A DNA stretch of 64,000 nucleotides, taken from NCBI GenBank assembly GCA_003254905.1, contig QANU01006828.1, positions 501,886 to 565,885 of the forward strand, in the 5' to 3' direction. Of this stretch, positions 11,636 to 22,251 are shown piece after piece. The DNA is from Nissolia schottii. Its lineage: Eukaryota; Streptophyta; Magnoliopsida; Fabales; Fabaceae. A program made the position numbers and the translations under genes. How positions within the stretch are numbered: position 1 is the first letter of the stretch; each line of letters starts with the position of its first letter. The notes below the pieces were generated by a model that made no database searches, was not told the origin of the DNA, and saw only the letters and a program-made list of their open reading frames with translations.

Positions 11636-13773
11636 CTACTTTTGAAGCTGAACTACAACATCAAAGCTGAATTTTTCTCCCGGCTCGAAGGTAGTTTCAA
11701 GATCTTCAAAGCTTTGTTCAACTCTCAGGTCTTTACTAACTATCAAACGCTCCTGCAATGGTTATTTTCCCCACAAAAATATTGATATTAATAGAAACGA
11801 AAACATTTGAAGTTCCTATCTTCAAAAATCAAGATATTAGAAAGATAACATTACATATAAATAAAATTTTCAAAATTAAAAACCATGGCAGCATATATTT
11901 GGCATAAATTGCTTCAAAACGAGGTGAAGTTCCAAGGTTATGCCTGTGCATTTTTCCCTAATAGTAAGTATGGGACATGAAATGAATTAAAAACTAGCCA
12001 TGTAATTTCCCGGTAGCAACCAGATTTAGCATATGACGAAATACCTTCTCCACATATTCAGCTACAGTTGAGTTGATTATTTTCTTGATAACTTCCTTGT
12101 ACACTTTGGAAGGTCCAAGCACCTCTAATAAAATTTCTTGTGGTATCTGTTAAACACATTGTACACAAACTTAAAATTGAATTAATCTCCTTTATATCGA
12201 AGGCTTGGACAGCAGAATCCACAACTGAGCACAAAAGGTCCGTCAATTCTATTTGTCCAGGCGCAAATAAGATAGCTAACAGAAACTAAAACCAGTGAAT
12301 TGATGGGGAACAGAAGCTTACATCTGGTGTTTTTCCTGGTAGTCCTCAAATTGTTAGAGCAGCAATTGGCCATGACATCAACGAGGGGGGGGGGGGACAA
12401 ATTTAGTGACAATAGGAAAATAAAAATGAAGTTACAAAGTAAAAGCTATAGATGAGGAAGCCTAAAGAAACCGAAACCTCTTGGAGGACTCAATTAATAT
12501 TAATGGATATCTCCGTCATGCTTATTATTATAGATTATTCTTTATCTGTTATTATTATGCTGATCTAGTTGAGTTGTTTTTTTTATTTTGCTATTAACTT
12601 AGGAATAGATTAAGATTCATTACAGTTCAAATTTAGTAATAAATCCACATATATAAAACTAGATAGAGTGGTCTTCATTTACAAGTCCACAGAAATACTC
12701 CACCTCCTTTTACTCTTCGAAATCCTGGGATTGGCTGTGCCGCTGCAACCATTTTCCCAAACACATCATCAAAGATCTTTTGAGTTTTGTTTCCAGATAC
12801 CTCTATGCTTATCTGGACAGAGTTAAAGATAGTGTTCAAAATATTAAAATGTACATGCAAATCGGAAACATGACTACGTAACCTCTTAAAGTTAAATATG
12901 ATGATGGAATAGGCAATTACAGCAGTTGCTCATTGATAGAACATAACTGCTGCTAACTTTTTGAAAAGAATACAACAGAATAATGTATTGCACATGTTCA
13001 GTTCATACTCTTATCATCGATAGATTTTCTCCATTTCTCTCTTACTATTTAAACTTATTTTGATTGAATATTACATTTACCTTTAGTTCTCTACCATCAT
13101 TGATGTCAGCAACAGATACAGAGAACTCCTCAAAATTAGCAGAAGAAATTTGAGCATCTACAACAAGAAAGTTAAAGTCCAATAGAAATTATTTACATAT
13201 AAATCATGATTTAGGATGAAAATAAGCATGGTGCCAGCAAAGAAAAAACAAGCACCTGATAATTCAGCAACAGTAGGATGACATTTAATGTGTTCCCTGT
13301 ACATTTCAAAATTAATCCAAATCATTTAAACAGATTCAGGCATACTATAACGTGCAGGAGAAACATTGCAATGTCTTGAGCTTTGCAGTGTAATTATGCG
13401 AAAAATTTATAATGCTGTTATATTATGCAGGATTCGCTCAAACAATCATGCAATTCGAAACAAAAGTCAGAAAGCAGCAGTGCCTTTTTAAATTATTTCT
13501 TGCACCATGTCCAAGCTTCCATGGAAGACACAAATGTCTATGATTCGGGCTCGGGATTATAAACTCATTTACTCTCTGCTTGTATCTGGTCATCTGCAAT
13601 GAAATGTGTATGTTACTAAATAACAAGCAACAAATTACCATCACTGGCTACTTTCAACATAGAAAAATTAATATTATGGCTAAACAGAAAGTTCGAGAAA
13701 GCAACAGAAGATAAGGAGAGGGGTTAACCTGCGGAGTTAGATGTAAGATGAAGGTTTGAAATGCTGTATGCAT
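11636..13773 (-). CDS. Trigger-factor-like protein (plastid-type small chaperone homologue)
   Basis: The product resembles plant proteins built around the ribosome-binding N-domain of bacterial trigger factor; a plastid location is known for relatives and inferred here. Secure exons, in transcript order: about 13297-13257 (REHIKCHPTVAELS), about 13157-13081 (ending GRELK), 12812-12704 (ISIEVSGNKTQKIFDDVFGK, then AAAQPIPGFRRVKGG, the trigger-factor signature), 12335-12322 (a 14-nt microexon, KTPD), 12146-12045 (IPQEILLEVLGPSKVYK) and 11752-11636, which ends FDVVVQLQK and TAG. The N-terminus is not settled. A possible first exon is 13773-13729 (MHTAFQTFILHLTPQ with a donor), followed by one starting at 13593 (MTRYKQRVNEF). 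I cannot find a good donor in the right phase to join that exon to 13297. The PPIase and C-terminal domains of full trigger factor are absent, as is normal for this short family. Confidence 0.82.
12322..12335 (-). other. 14-nt microexon of the trigger-factor-like gene
   Basis: Minus-strand sequence GAAAAACACCAGAT is flanked by acceptor ACCAG and donor GTAAGC. It completes a Gly codon left by the exon ending at 12704 and adds K-T-P-D, restoring the family motif GFRRVKGGKTPD before IPQEILLEVLG. Both neighbouring exon phases require exactly this length. Confidence 0.88.
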
Positions 13774-15352
13774 TGTTTCTTTCAATTTTCACCACAGTTC
13801 TGCTCTAGTTAGAATCAAGTCTTTTTCTTTGGCCCAAGAGTTCCTACTTGTGACATCCACCCTCAAAAATTGCACCTTTTGAAGATAACATGTGTGAGCC
13901 ATACTGCTTATACAAAATCATGGATCAAACACTTAATATTTTGAGTTTTGACATAACAGCATATTCACATGATGACCCCTTTCACAACATCACATGAAAT
14001 TTGAAACCCGCCGCTAAATCAGTGGAATAAATTGCCAAATGAGAATTTTATCTTATCCCCAATTGACCATTTGCAATGAATGACATCAAATAGAAAACAC
14101 CAGACATGTATAAAGTGTCAAATACACAATACAACAGAACATAATCAAAGCAATTTCAGATTTTCAACTTCAAACTGCAGCAGAAATCATTATCTATTAC
14201 CAGAAAATGCAGGACCCAACAGAGGCATGGAAACAAAGCACCATCTGCCGAAGTAAATTCATAAACAGCATATAATATGACCCATTACAGCAGGCTTAGG
14301 CATTTGCCATATCTACCCACTCCAAGCCATCAAAACCAATTTTTTTAAAATATATTTTTTTAGACAAATTCGAAGAACCCACCTCGTAAGAATTTTCACG
14401 CAGAACAACTGAGTTTCATTGATAAGCAGCTGAATGAAAAAAGAAAGGAAGTAATATAAATCACCAGTGGAGTGGAGAGAGCTTAGTGACTACTGGAACT
14501 GGTTGCAGTGCCACTCACTTATCTCTGCGTCGTATTGATGGAAAATTCATATTTAAAGGATTTTTTTAATGACGTCATTATAGTAAGAACAGGTTATTTT
14601 ATCAAACGCTTGCATCAATTTTTTTTGTTGTGAGAATTTGAGATGAGCTTTCAATTTTTGAAATAAATAGACCGCTTTAAAAAGTATATATGCTGTGCTT
14701 TTTTTTTCCAACCAAAATTTCGTTAATATTAAAAGACTTTCTTATACCATGAAGAGAATGTTTAAAATATTAATGGATACAAATTCTCAAATATTGTATC
14801 TCCTATATACACATAGTTACAAAAGGTTTTTTTTTTAAAGAAAACTCATAATTAAAATAATGAGTTGTGTTAGAAACCTCATACACAACAATCTTGAGTC
14901 TAGTGTTAAAATTTGAGATTAAATTCAGGAAAGAAAATTTTCTTTTATAAACTTCATCTTTAGAATTTTTCACCCTATATATTTGTTAAAAGGAAAATAC
15001 TAAATTGGACAAGTCTTCGAAACTTGCATTGTGCTTAAAGAACAAAAGGCTAATTGCATGGGAAAATTGTATCCTCTCATCGAAGACAATGTTGTTTTAG
15101 TATTGTGCAACACTTAAACATGGACAACTCTCTTGGATTCAAACTGTGATTTGCCACAATAATAGACTAGCCCCTTGCAGTTAAACCAAAAAATATTGCA
15201 TTAAGTCATTGACAAATCAAGCTGCGCCAGCATTCATCTAACTAGAGGAATTCCGTACAATCTTTTGTACTCCAGAAAGAGTTGCAGAATAATAATGTCT
15301 TGCACCAATTCTCATTTGCAACTTGAATAAATGTTTGGAAGCACAAAATAAT
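13774..15352. other. Spacer upstream of the trigger-factor-like gene
   Basis: The part near 13774-14530 should contain the promoter and 5'UTR of the trigger-factor-like gene; short pyrimidine-rich sequence near 14480 on the minus strand is a plausible leader. The rest (14530-15350) is AT-rich. It contains the 3' flank of the FAM136A-like gene and no coding sequence I can support. Confidence 0.5.
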
Positions 15353-16820
15353 CTACAAGGAGCCATTGTCGTTAATGCCAAAGGAAGCTTTCAACTTATT
15401 GGTAAGAAGTGGCAGCATCTTGATGCTGTCCTGGATTGCATCGTCAGCACAGGAAACCATATCATTCATAGCCCCAGTTTTCTTCTGGAGCTTCGCAGCC
15501 TCATACCTATCTTGACAGACCATCAGAGATCTATTCAATTTCTCCTGCATCATGTTGAAACACACAATTAGACCGACCATTAGTTGCCGAAATGCATTCA
15601 GGAAGTAGAACATGCTGTTTGTGTACTCAACAGGAAATCAAACTCAAAATTAAGGGGGTCCTAAAGAAGATGCGCCAATGAATGTGTAAAGATCTTCAAG
15701 GATGCAAGCATCGCTACCTGCTTTGGTTGTATGTGCAAGAAACCCTTAGCTTTCAAATTCTTGAAAATTACTCTCCTACGAGTCAATTGTGAATTGGATT
15801 AACGTTTTTACAAACCACAGTTATTACACAATAACATATCATCGATATGTTGCAACCTGCTACTTCGAGGCAAGTCTCCTTCAGGCACAGAGTGTTACAG
15901 TTAGGCCCTCTACACGATTAGTGTCCCCAGGTCGGAGCCTTTGTATCAGGGGTGCAGTTTGCTTCTTGTGCCCAGCCCCTTGTGGATTGAGCATACAATT
16001 GTACAATTGTCAATCTCAGTCACCTCTCAATCAAGTTTCAATTAATCATCTTTGATTCTAAGATCATGGCTTCTTTATTGAACTAATTCACAATACTTTC
16101 TTCAATAATTTTATACACCCATAACAAATTTAGAGGAAAAAATAAATTAGAAAATGAGAGAAATAATATGACCACAGAACTAGGGAAAGCTCACCTGAAA
16201 CTTTGCCATCTCGGTTTCAAAAGTCTGTTGAACATTAGCAAGAGGAATACTGCAATTTTCAACACAATTGGTTATCTCTTCCTGCCTTCTGCTTCTATCA
16301 AAGCACTCATGAGCACATTTAAAATAGGCTTTCTGCAATTATCCAATCAAACAATCAACTGAATGGAACTGAAATTCAGCTTCTCCAAGAAAGGAACTTG
16401 CAACATTTTCCCATTGTATGTAAAAGCAAAATCAATAAGCAATAAATCCATTAGGTGTAAAAGGAAATAATAGATGACTCTATAGAAAATCAAGACCTTC
16501 AATACCAAGAAATATAAAAAACCATATCATGCAATATTTTGCATTTATGATTTATATCACCCAAAGAATATCATTGGTACAATAAATAGAGCTAAAGCCA
16601 GCTACAAAGAAACAAGGCGCAGAACTGGCATCATAAATCAAAACCACTGTTAAAGTACTTATTATGGCATAAAGGGACCAGAAAGAACCTGGAGAGTAAA
16701 ATTGACATGGTCTTGGACAGGGGCAAGGTTAGTTTGAGCAGCTACATTCACTTCATCGAGTTTCTGTCTCAGTCTCTGTGAAGCCATTTGCTCTTCAGCT
16801 GCTGCGGCAAAGGGATCCAT
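15353..16820 (-). CDS. FAM136A-like protein (DUF842 family)
   Basis: This small protein belongs to a family whose animal member FAM136A is mitochondrial; its molecular role is not established. Three coding exons, 16820-16689, 16332-16195 and 15544-15353, join in phase to give 153 residues. The start MDPFAAAAEE sits directly after an acceptor, so intron 1 lies in the 5'UTR, and a 5'UTR exon ends at 17299 with donor CAG-GTGAGT. Exon 2 carries a twin CX3C motif, CAHEC (about 50-54) and CVENC (about 67-71), typical of intermembrane-space import substrates. Exon 3 carries EKLNRSLMVCQD and the family motif AIQDSIKMLP. The length and all three exons match plant homologues. Its promoter, 5'UTR exon and most of intron 1 are duplicated as a mirror image to the right. 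Confidence 0.9.
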
Positions 16821-17298
16821 CTGATATTCTCTGTCAACAATATGGTCTGCACACTTAGTTGTGACTTTTGAGGATCAAAACTAACCTAAGATAATATGCT
16901 ATAGGGTTTTATATAGTTGGTTTTATTATAAGCAAACAGAAACCCCCAAAACTGACCTAAGGTGAGAACTCACAGAATAAATTGGGGAAGAAGCAATGCC
17001 TTCAGAACTGAAGTACCCAAAATCTCCATTAAAAAATAAACAAATCTTTCAAACATAGTGTCACAAAAATATCACAAAAACTAGAAATCAAAGAATCCAG
17101 CATCAGAACATAACGTTGAAGCCCCCTGATTTGTGGGATCGTTATGTTCATCTAAAAGGCACACACACAGTCTCAGGGAAAAAGGTTGAAGCTTGGAATT
17201 GCAACTCCAAAAAATTAGGGATAAGAGATTACCGATTTTCAGCACAACAACAAAAATAGAGAATAAGCATAAATAAAAAAATGAATGAATGGACTCAC

Positions 17299-17372
17299 CT
17301 GAAAAGATGAGCTACAGAATGAGCTGGGGTAGTGTGATTCAGCTGCGCCCTCTTCTGCCTTCTCTGCTACAA
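17299..17372 (-). promoter_or_regulatory. 5'UTR exon and promoter of the FAM136A-like gene
   Basis: A non-coding leader exon is inferred from the donor TTTTCAG-GTGAGT at 17298-17299 (minus strand) and the acceptor just before the start codon at 16821-16822. The exon's outer end is estimated from sequence that stays strongly conserved in the mirrored copy. The promoter should lie at about 17373-17569, inside the left arm of the inverted duplication. Confidence 0.65.
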
Positions 17373-17797
17373 AGTTACGGCACACGAGAAGGGTTTATTA
17401 AGGGGTTTAAGCCACGGGAAAATTAATGTCTTGTCATGTAAGGCTAAGATGATAATATTATTTACTTTTGGCTATCTCAGCAAAATAATATTTTCTTTGG
17501 GTATTGAGATTTTTTTTTCTTTTGCAAAAATATGAGATGATTCAAAAGATTAGTCCATTTTCTTGGGATGTATATAGACTTAATTACAAATTAAATTTCA
17601 AATAAATGTACGAATTAAAACTATTTGAGATTTTTCAAGTTATATCGGTGTACTTAATAGTATACTAAATATTTTTTAATAGATCCCAATAAAATGGACT
17701 AATCTTTTGAATCATCTCATATTTTTGCAAAAGAAAAAAAATCTCAAAATAACCAAAGAAAATATTATTTTGCTGAGATAGCCAAAAGTAAATAATA

Positions 17798-18880
17798 GGC
17801 TTAATTATATTTTTAGTCCCTATAAAATTTGAAAGTTTGGTTTTAGTCCCTACGAAAATTGAAAGTTTGTTTTTAGTCCCTGGAGCTGGATAAGAGTTGA
17901 CTGCTCTAACGTGGCCGCTAATGGTGCTGACGCGACACTGACTTGACGCCGACCCAAAATTTTGAAATTTTACCCATAACCCAACCCGATTTGATTTAAT
18001 TTTAAAAAAAAAAATAATTTCCCTTAACCCCAGCTTCTCTCTTCTCTCATCTCTCTCCCCCTAACCCCNNNNNNNNNNNNNNNNNNNNNNNNNNNNNNNN
18101 NNNNNNNNNNNNNNNNNNNNNNNNNNNNNNNNNNNNNNNNNNNNNNNNNNNNNNNNNNNNNNNNNNNNNNNNNNNNNNNNNNNNNNNNNNNNNNNNNNNN
18201 NNNNNNNNNNNNNNNNNNNNNNNNNNNNNNNNNNNNNNNNNNNNNNNNNNNNNNNNNNNNNNNNNNNNNNNNNNNNNNNNNNNNNNNNNNNNNNNNNNNN
18301 NNNNNNNNNNNNNNNNNNNNNNNNNNNNNNNNNNNNNNNNNNNNNNNNNNNNNNNNNNNNNNNNNNNNNNNNNNNNNNNNNNNNNNNNNNNNNNNNNNNN
18401 NNNNNNNNNNNNNNNNNNNNNNNNNNNNNNNNNNNNNNNNNNNNNNNNNNNNNNNNNNNNNNNNNNNNNNNNNNNNNNNNNNNNNNNNNNNNNNNNNNNN
18501 NNNNNNNNNNNNNNNNNNNNNNNNNNNNNNNNNNNNNNNNNNNNNNNNNNNNNNNNNCGAGAGAGAGATGAGAGGATGGGATGGGGGTACGGGTAAGGGA
18601 GCTGGTAAAGGGGGCTGTTTTTTTTTTTTATAAATTATATCCGGGTCGGTCGGGTGGGCAATTCGGGTATGGGTCAGATTTTATTATTTTGGGTTATGCC
18701 ACGTGGCATCCCATGTGGCATGTTGCGTCAGCGCCATTAGCTGTCACGTCAGTGCAGTCAATTCTCATCAAACTACAGGGACTAAAAACAAACTTTCAAT
18801 TTTCGCAGAGATTAAAACTTTCATACAAGGACTAAAACTAAACTTTTAAATTTTACAGAGACTAAAAACATAATTAACTC
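17798..18880. mobile_element. Non-autonomous MULE-like element with 9-bp TSD
   Basis: The element is flanked by perfect 9-bp direct repeats TAAATAATA (17789-17797 and 18881-18889). Its ends are inverted repeats, GGCTTAATTATATTTTTAGTC on the left and GAGTTAATTATGTTTTTAGTC read inward from the right, followed on both sides by further repeats of TTTTAGTCCCT type. A 9-bp target duplication with such ends fits Mutator-like elements. The left interior is pyrimidine-rich (CTCTCTTCTCTCATC) and the right interior begins with GAGAGAGAGATGAGAGG, so the arms are partly self-complementary. No transposase is visible, but 489 bases of the interior are unsequenced. It sits in the right arm of the inverted duplication. 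Confidence 0.88.
18069..18557. other. Assembly gap (489 N)
   Basis: This run of N lies inside the MULE-like element, exactly where the self-complementary CT/GA-rich arms meet, which would explain the failure to assemble it. The true length is unknown. Confidence 0.99.
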
Positions 18881-19856
18881 TAAATAATATTATCATCTTA
18901 GCCTTGCATGACAAGACATTAATTTTCCCATGGCTTAAACCCCTTAATAAACCCTTCTCGTGTGCCGTAACTTTGTAGCAGAGAAGGCAGAAGAGGGCGC
19001 AGTTGAATCACACTACCCCAGCTCATTCTGTAGCTCATTTTTCAGGTGAGTCCATTCATTCATTTTTTTTTTTATTTATGCTCATTCTCTTTTTTTGTTG
19101 TGCTGAAAATCGGTAATCTCTTATCCCTAATTTTTTGGGGTTGCAATTCCAAGCTCCAACCTTTTCCCCTGAGACTGGGTGCCTTTTAGATGAACATAAC
19201 GATCCCACAAATTAGGGGGCTTCAACGTTATGTTCTGATGCTGGATTCTTTGATTTCTAGTTTTTGTGATATTTTTGTGCCACTATGTTTAAAAGATTTG
19301 TTTATTTTTTGATGGAGATTTTGGGTACTTCAGTTATGAAGGCATTGCTTCTTCCCCAATTTTTTCGGTGAGTTCTCACCTTAGGTTAGTTTCAGGGGTT
19401 TCTGTGAAGGATATAATAGTAAAATTCTCAACAAATATCTTCAAGAAATTTGCTAATGAATCAATAAAAAAAATGATTTTTAGCTTTTTCAATCAAACAA
19501 GGCATAAGAGTAAAGCCGTATTATTTTTTATTATTTTTATTTATTTAACTGTAATTTATCATTATTTAGAGGGTATTATGGTCAAATCTGTATATTACTC
19601 AATTTGAAGAAACCACGTGCAAAACTTTTGTGAAACCATTGCAACTTTTCCGTGCAAGGGCTGTGAGCAAAGTGGAAGTACTAGACCAACGTTAATTGGC
19701 ACCTGTACAAAGCTGGTGAGCAACTTGAATGCCCCTGCAAAGCTATTGCTCCACGTCGAGTCAATTGTGGAGGCTGCACCTCCAGCTAAGATGCCATGGA
19801 TGAGGATCATCACTATGCATTTTATGTTCGGTCAATTCTTGCAACTACGTATACCC

Positions 19857-19863
19857 TATAAAT
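19857..19863 (+). promoter_or_regulatory. TATA box of the LRR protein gene
   Basis: TATAAAT lies 41-47 bases before the ATG at 19904, giving a short leader. It indicates that the LRR gene has its own core promoter, whatever the mirrored FAM136A promoter upstream does. Confidence 0.65.
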
Positions 19864-19903
19864 CAATCCAAACTTTTGCCCCTTTGCTAACACCACATCC
19901 AAA

Positions 19904-21343
19904 ATGACCCTCTCCGCTACCACTGCTACTACACTATTGATCCTCTCTACTATCTTCGCACTACACCACCTTAACGCCAATGCTGCAAAATGCCATCCGG
20001 ATGATGAAGCGGGCCTATTGGGCTTCAAGTCCGGCATCAGATCCGACCCATCTGGCATCCTCAAGAAATGGATAGCGGGTACCGACTGTTGCACGTGGCC
20101 AGGCGTGAGCTGCGCACTTGACAACAACCGGGTATCAAGCCTGTCCCTAGGGGGTCAACCCGGAAGCACCTTAACGGGTACCATCTCACCCGCCCTCTCC
20201 AAACTCCAATTCATGGACGGACTCTACCTCAGTGATCTCAACTTATCGGGTCCTTTCCCGGGTTTCCTCCTCAACTTACCCAACCTCCAATTCATTTACA
20301 TCGAGAACTGCAAGCTCTCGGGTCGGATACCCGGAAACTTCGGAAACTTGACCCGAAAGTTAGATGCCCTGAGCTTAACTGGTAACCACTTCGCCGGAAC
20401 AATACCGAGTTCAGTATCTGAGTTGACTCAACTGACTCAGCTGAAACTCGGCAACAATCTCCTTACTGGTGTGATCCCTGACGGGATTCGAAGACTCAAG
20501 AACCTCACCTATCTGAGTCTAGAAGGGAACCAGCTCGGAGGCGCCATTCCAGATTTCTTCTCGTCGTTCACGGATCTCAGGATTCTCAATCTTACCCGGA
20601 ACAAACTTTCCGGGCAAATTCCGCCATCGATTGCGACTCTGGCGCCAAACCTGAACTACCTCGAACTCGGCCACAACTCACTTTCCGGGAAAATCCCCGA
20701 TTTTCTCGGAAAATTCAGGGCGCTGGACACGCTCGATCTCTCGTCGAACCAGTTCTCAGGAACCGTGCCGAAGAGCTTCGGAAACCTAACGAAGATCTTC
20801 AACCTCGATCTCTCCAACAACCTCCTCGTGGATCCGTTTCCGGTCATGAACGTGAAGGGAATCGAATCGCTCGATTTGTCGAACAACAAGTTCCACCTGG
20901 GGAAAATCCCCAATTGGATCATTTCCTCTCCCATCATCTACTCTCTGAAGCTCGCGAACTGTGGGATAAAAATTAAGCTCGAGGATTTCAAGCCTTCGGA
21001 AACTTACTTCTACGACTTCATCGATCTCTCCGGGAACGAGATTTCAGGGAGCGCGATTAAGCTTCTGAACAGCACGGATTACTTGGTAGAGTTTTCGGCT
21101 TCGATGAACATGCTGAAGTTCGATTTTGAGGTTTTGAAGATCGTGGAGAGGCTGAAGTACTTGGATCTATCGAGAAATTCGGTGTTTGGGAAAGTTCCGA
21201 AGGGTGTTGCTGGGCTTGACAAGTTGAACGTGAGTTACAATCATCTCTGCGGTGAGATTCCGAAGACTAAGTTCCCAGCTAGTGCATTTGTGGGAAACGA
21301 TTGTTTGTGTGGTCCTCCTTTGCAGCCATGCAAGAAGAATTGA
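19904..21343 (+). CDS. Secreted leucine-rich repeat protein, PGIP/DRT100-like
   Basis: A single uninterrupted frame of 479 residues encodes an apoplastic or cell-wall LRR protein of the group that includes DRT100, polygalacturonase-inhibiting proteins and the Arabidopsis At1g33590 group. In order: a signal peptide (about 1-27, ending NANAA); an N-terminal cap with CHPDDEAGLLGFKSGI and the paired cysteines of GTDCCTWPGVSC; about ten plant-type 24-residue LRRs (pattern LxxLxLxxNxLxGxIP); and a C-terminal cap with CLCGPPLQPC. There is no transmembrane segment and no kinase domain, so it is not a receptor kinase. Its exact ligand cannot be read from sequence. The start is supported by the TATA box at 19857 and the signal peptide. 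The GC-richer coding region stands out from its AT-rich flanks. Confidence 0.93.
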   Translation: MTLSATTATTLLILSTIFALHHLNANAAKCHPDDEAGLLGFKSGIRSDPSGILKKWIAGTDCCTWPGVSCALDNNRVSSLSLGGQPGSTLTGTISPALSKLQFMDGLYLSDLNLSGPFPGFLLNLPNLQFIYIENCKLSGRIPGNFGNLTRKLDALSLTGNHFAGTIPSSVSELTQLTQLKLGNNLLTGVIPDGIRRLKNLTYLSLEGNQLGGAIPDFFSSFTDLRILNLTRNKLSGQIPPSIATLAPNLNYLELGHNSLSGKIPDFLGKFRALDTLDLSSNQFSGTVPKSFGNLTKIFNLDLSNNLLVDPFPVMNVKGIESLDLSNNKFHLGKIPNWIISSPIIYSLKLANCGIKIKLEDFKPSETYFYDFIDLSGNEISGSAIKLLNSTDYLVEFSASMNMLKFDFEVLKIVERLKYLDLSRNSVFGKVPKGVAGLDKLNVSYNHLCGEIPKTKFPASAFVGNDCLCGPPLQPCKKN

Positions 21344-22250
21344 ATGTGATTATTACCATGGAATTCCAAGTTTGTGATGGCAAAGTCACGAGTCAAAATA
21401 ATTGACAGGCTAAGGTTGAAGTCTTCTCTGCTATGAGTGGTGGTCCATTATATTTGAAGGTTGAAAATTCAACTGGATTGCTAAATCTCATCGACTCCTT
21501 AGCGCTGATTGTGCAAGATGCTTTTGATGATAGTATAATGTAATAATTACTATTAATGCTCTGATGTTGTTTAACCCTTTTATGCCCTTTGTTTTGAGCA
21601 AAATAATAGTATTCTTGTATCTATATCAGAACCTTGTTTGTCATCTCTTTGCATCGGAATGGTCCAAATGAAATATCATATTTTTAGATATCAAGTGAGG
21701 AAAATTTCTTTTATATACTCACGGTTTAAACTTAAAGATACATCTTTCATCAAGATGATCCGAGATAGCTTTGGTCTACTCTCACATGTACAATTCAGCC
21801 CAATCATTGGACCTTAGGCCCAAAGCTCACATGTAATTCGAGTATTAATACACAATTGCATAATCATTGAGGAGAATGTAACCTACTTAGCTTTTATGAG
21901 GGCATTTAGTCACTCCAGACATAAATCAGAATTTAATGGTCTTGTGATGATCACAACGGACAGAACAGAAGCCGCTCACTTAAAGTATATAAATATAACT
22001 CATAATCATGCTCAAGTACGTTTTAACTATATATCATCTCATATAATTTATACAATGACTTTAGTGTTAGAGTGGTTTTTGCAGGTACCACCTCCGTCAG
22101 ATCAAGAACATCATTATTCCTGTCATGCTTATCCATCTTGATAACTCTACTTATCTTGAGGTAAGAGTTACGAGCTATCTCGGTCTGTTCAAATTGCTCC
22201 TAACACATACTCATATGATCCTAATGATGTAAGTTTGTCCTTTATTTTAG
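21344..22250. other. 3' flank of the LRR gene and spacer
   Basis: The LRR gene 3'UTR probably ends near 21545-21600, where the sequence is AT-rich. The remainder holds no coding sequence or clear repeat that I can support. Confidence 0.5.
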
Positions 22251-22251
22251 T

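Larger units (their letters stand above)
16936..19405. repeat. Large inverted duplication (about 634-bp arms) of a 5' gene region
   Basis: The left arm, 16936-17569, is the reverse complement of the right arm, 17683-17797 plus 18890-19405 (631 bp once the inserted transposon is removed). By eye the arms are about 95-98% identical, including the leader exon, its CAG-GTGAG donor and intron 1 sequence. The spacer is 17570-17682 (113 bp). The right arm's mirrored leader ends at 19045. The copy stops inside intron 1, so it has neither the intron's acceptor nor any coding exon. Confidence 0.95.

Noticed and set aside
11402-11785. 127-codon plus-strand frame
   Set aside because: It overlaps the last exon of the trigger-factor-like gene, which is clearly on the minus strand, and resembles no protein.
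12386-12398. G-run near the microexon as a coding break
   Set aside because: It lies in the intron between 12704 and 12335 and does not touch coding sequence.
18581-18835. 84-codon frame after the assembly gap
   Set aside because: It lies wholly within the MULE-like element, including its repeated end motifs, and is not a transposase.
19617-19907. Frame just before the LRR gene as a 5' coding extension
   Set aside because: It is in a different frame and stops at the LRR start. The TATA box at 19857 and the signal peptide support 19904 as the true start.
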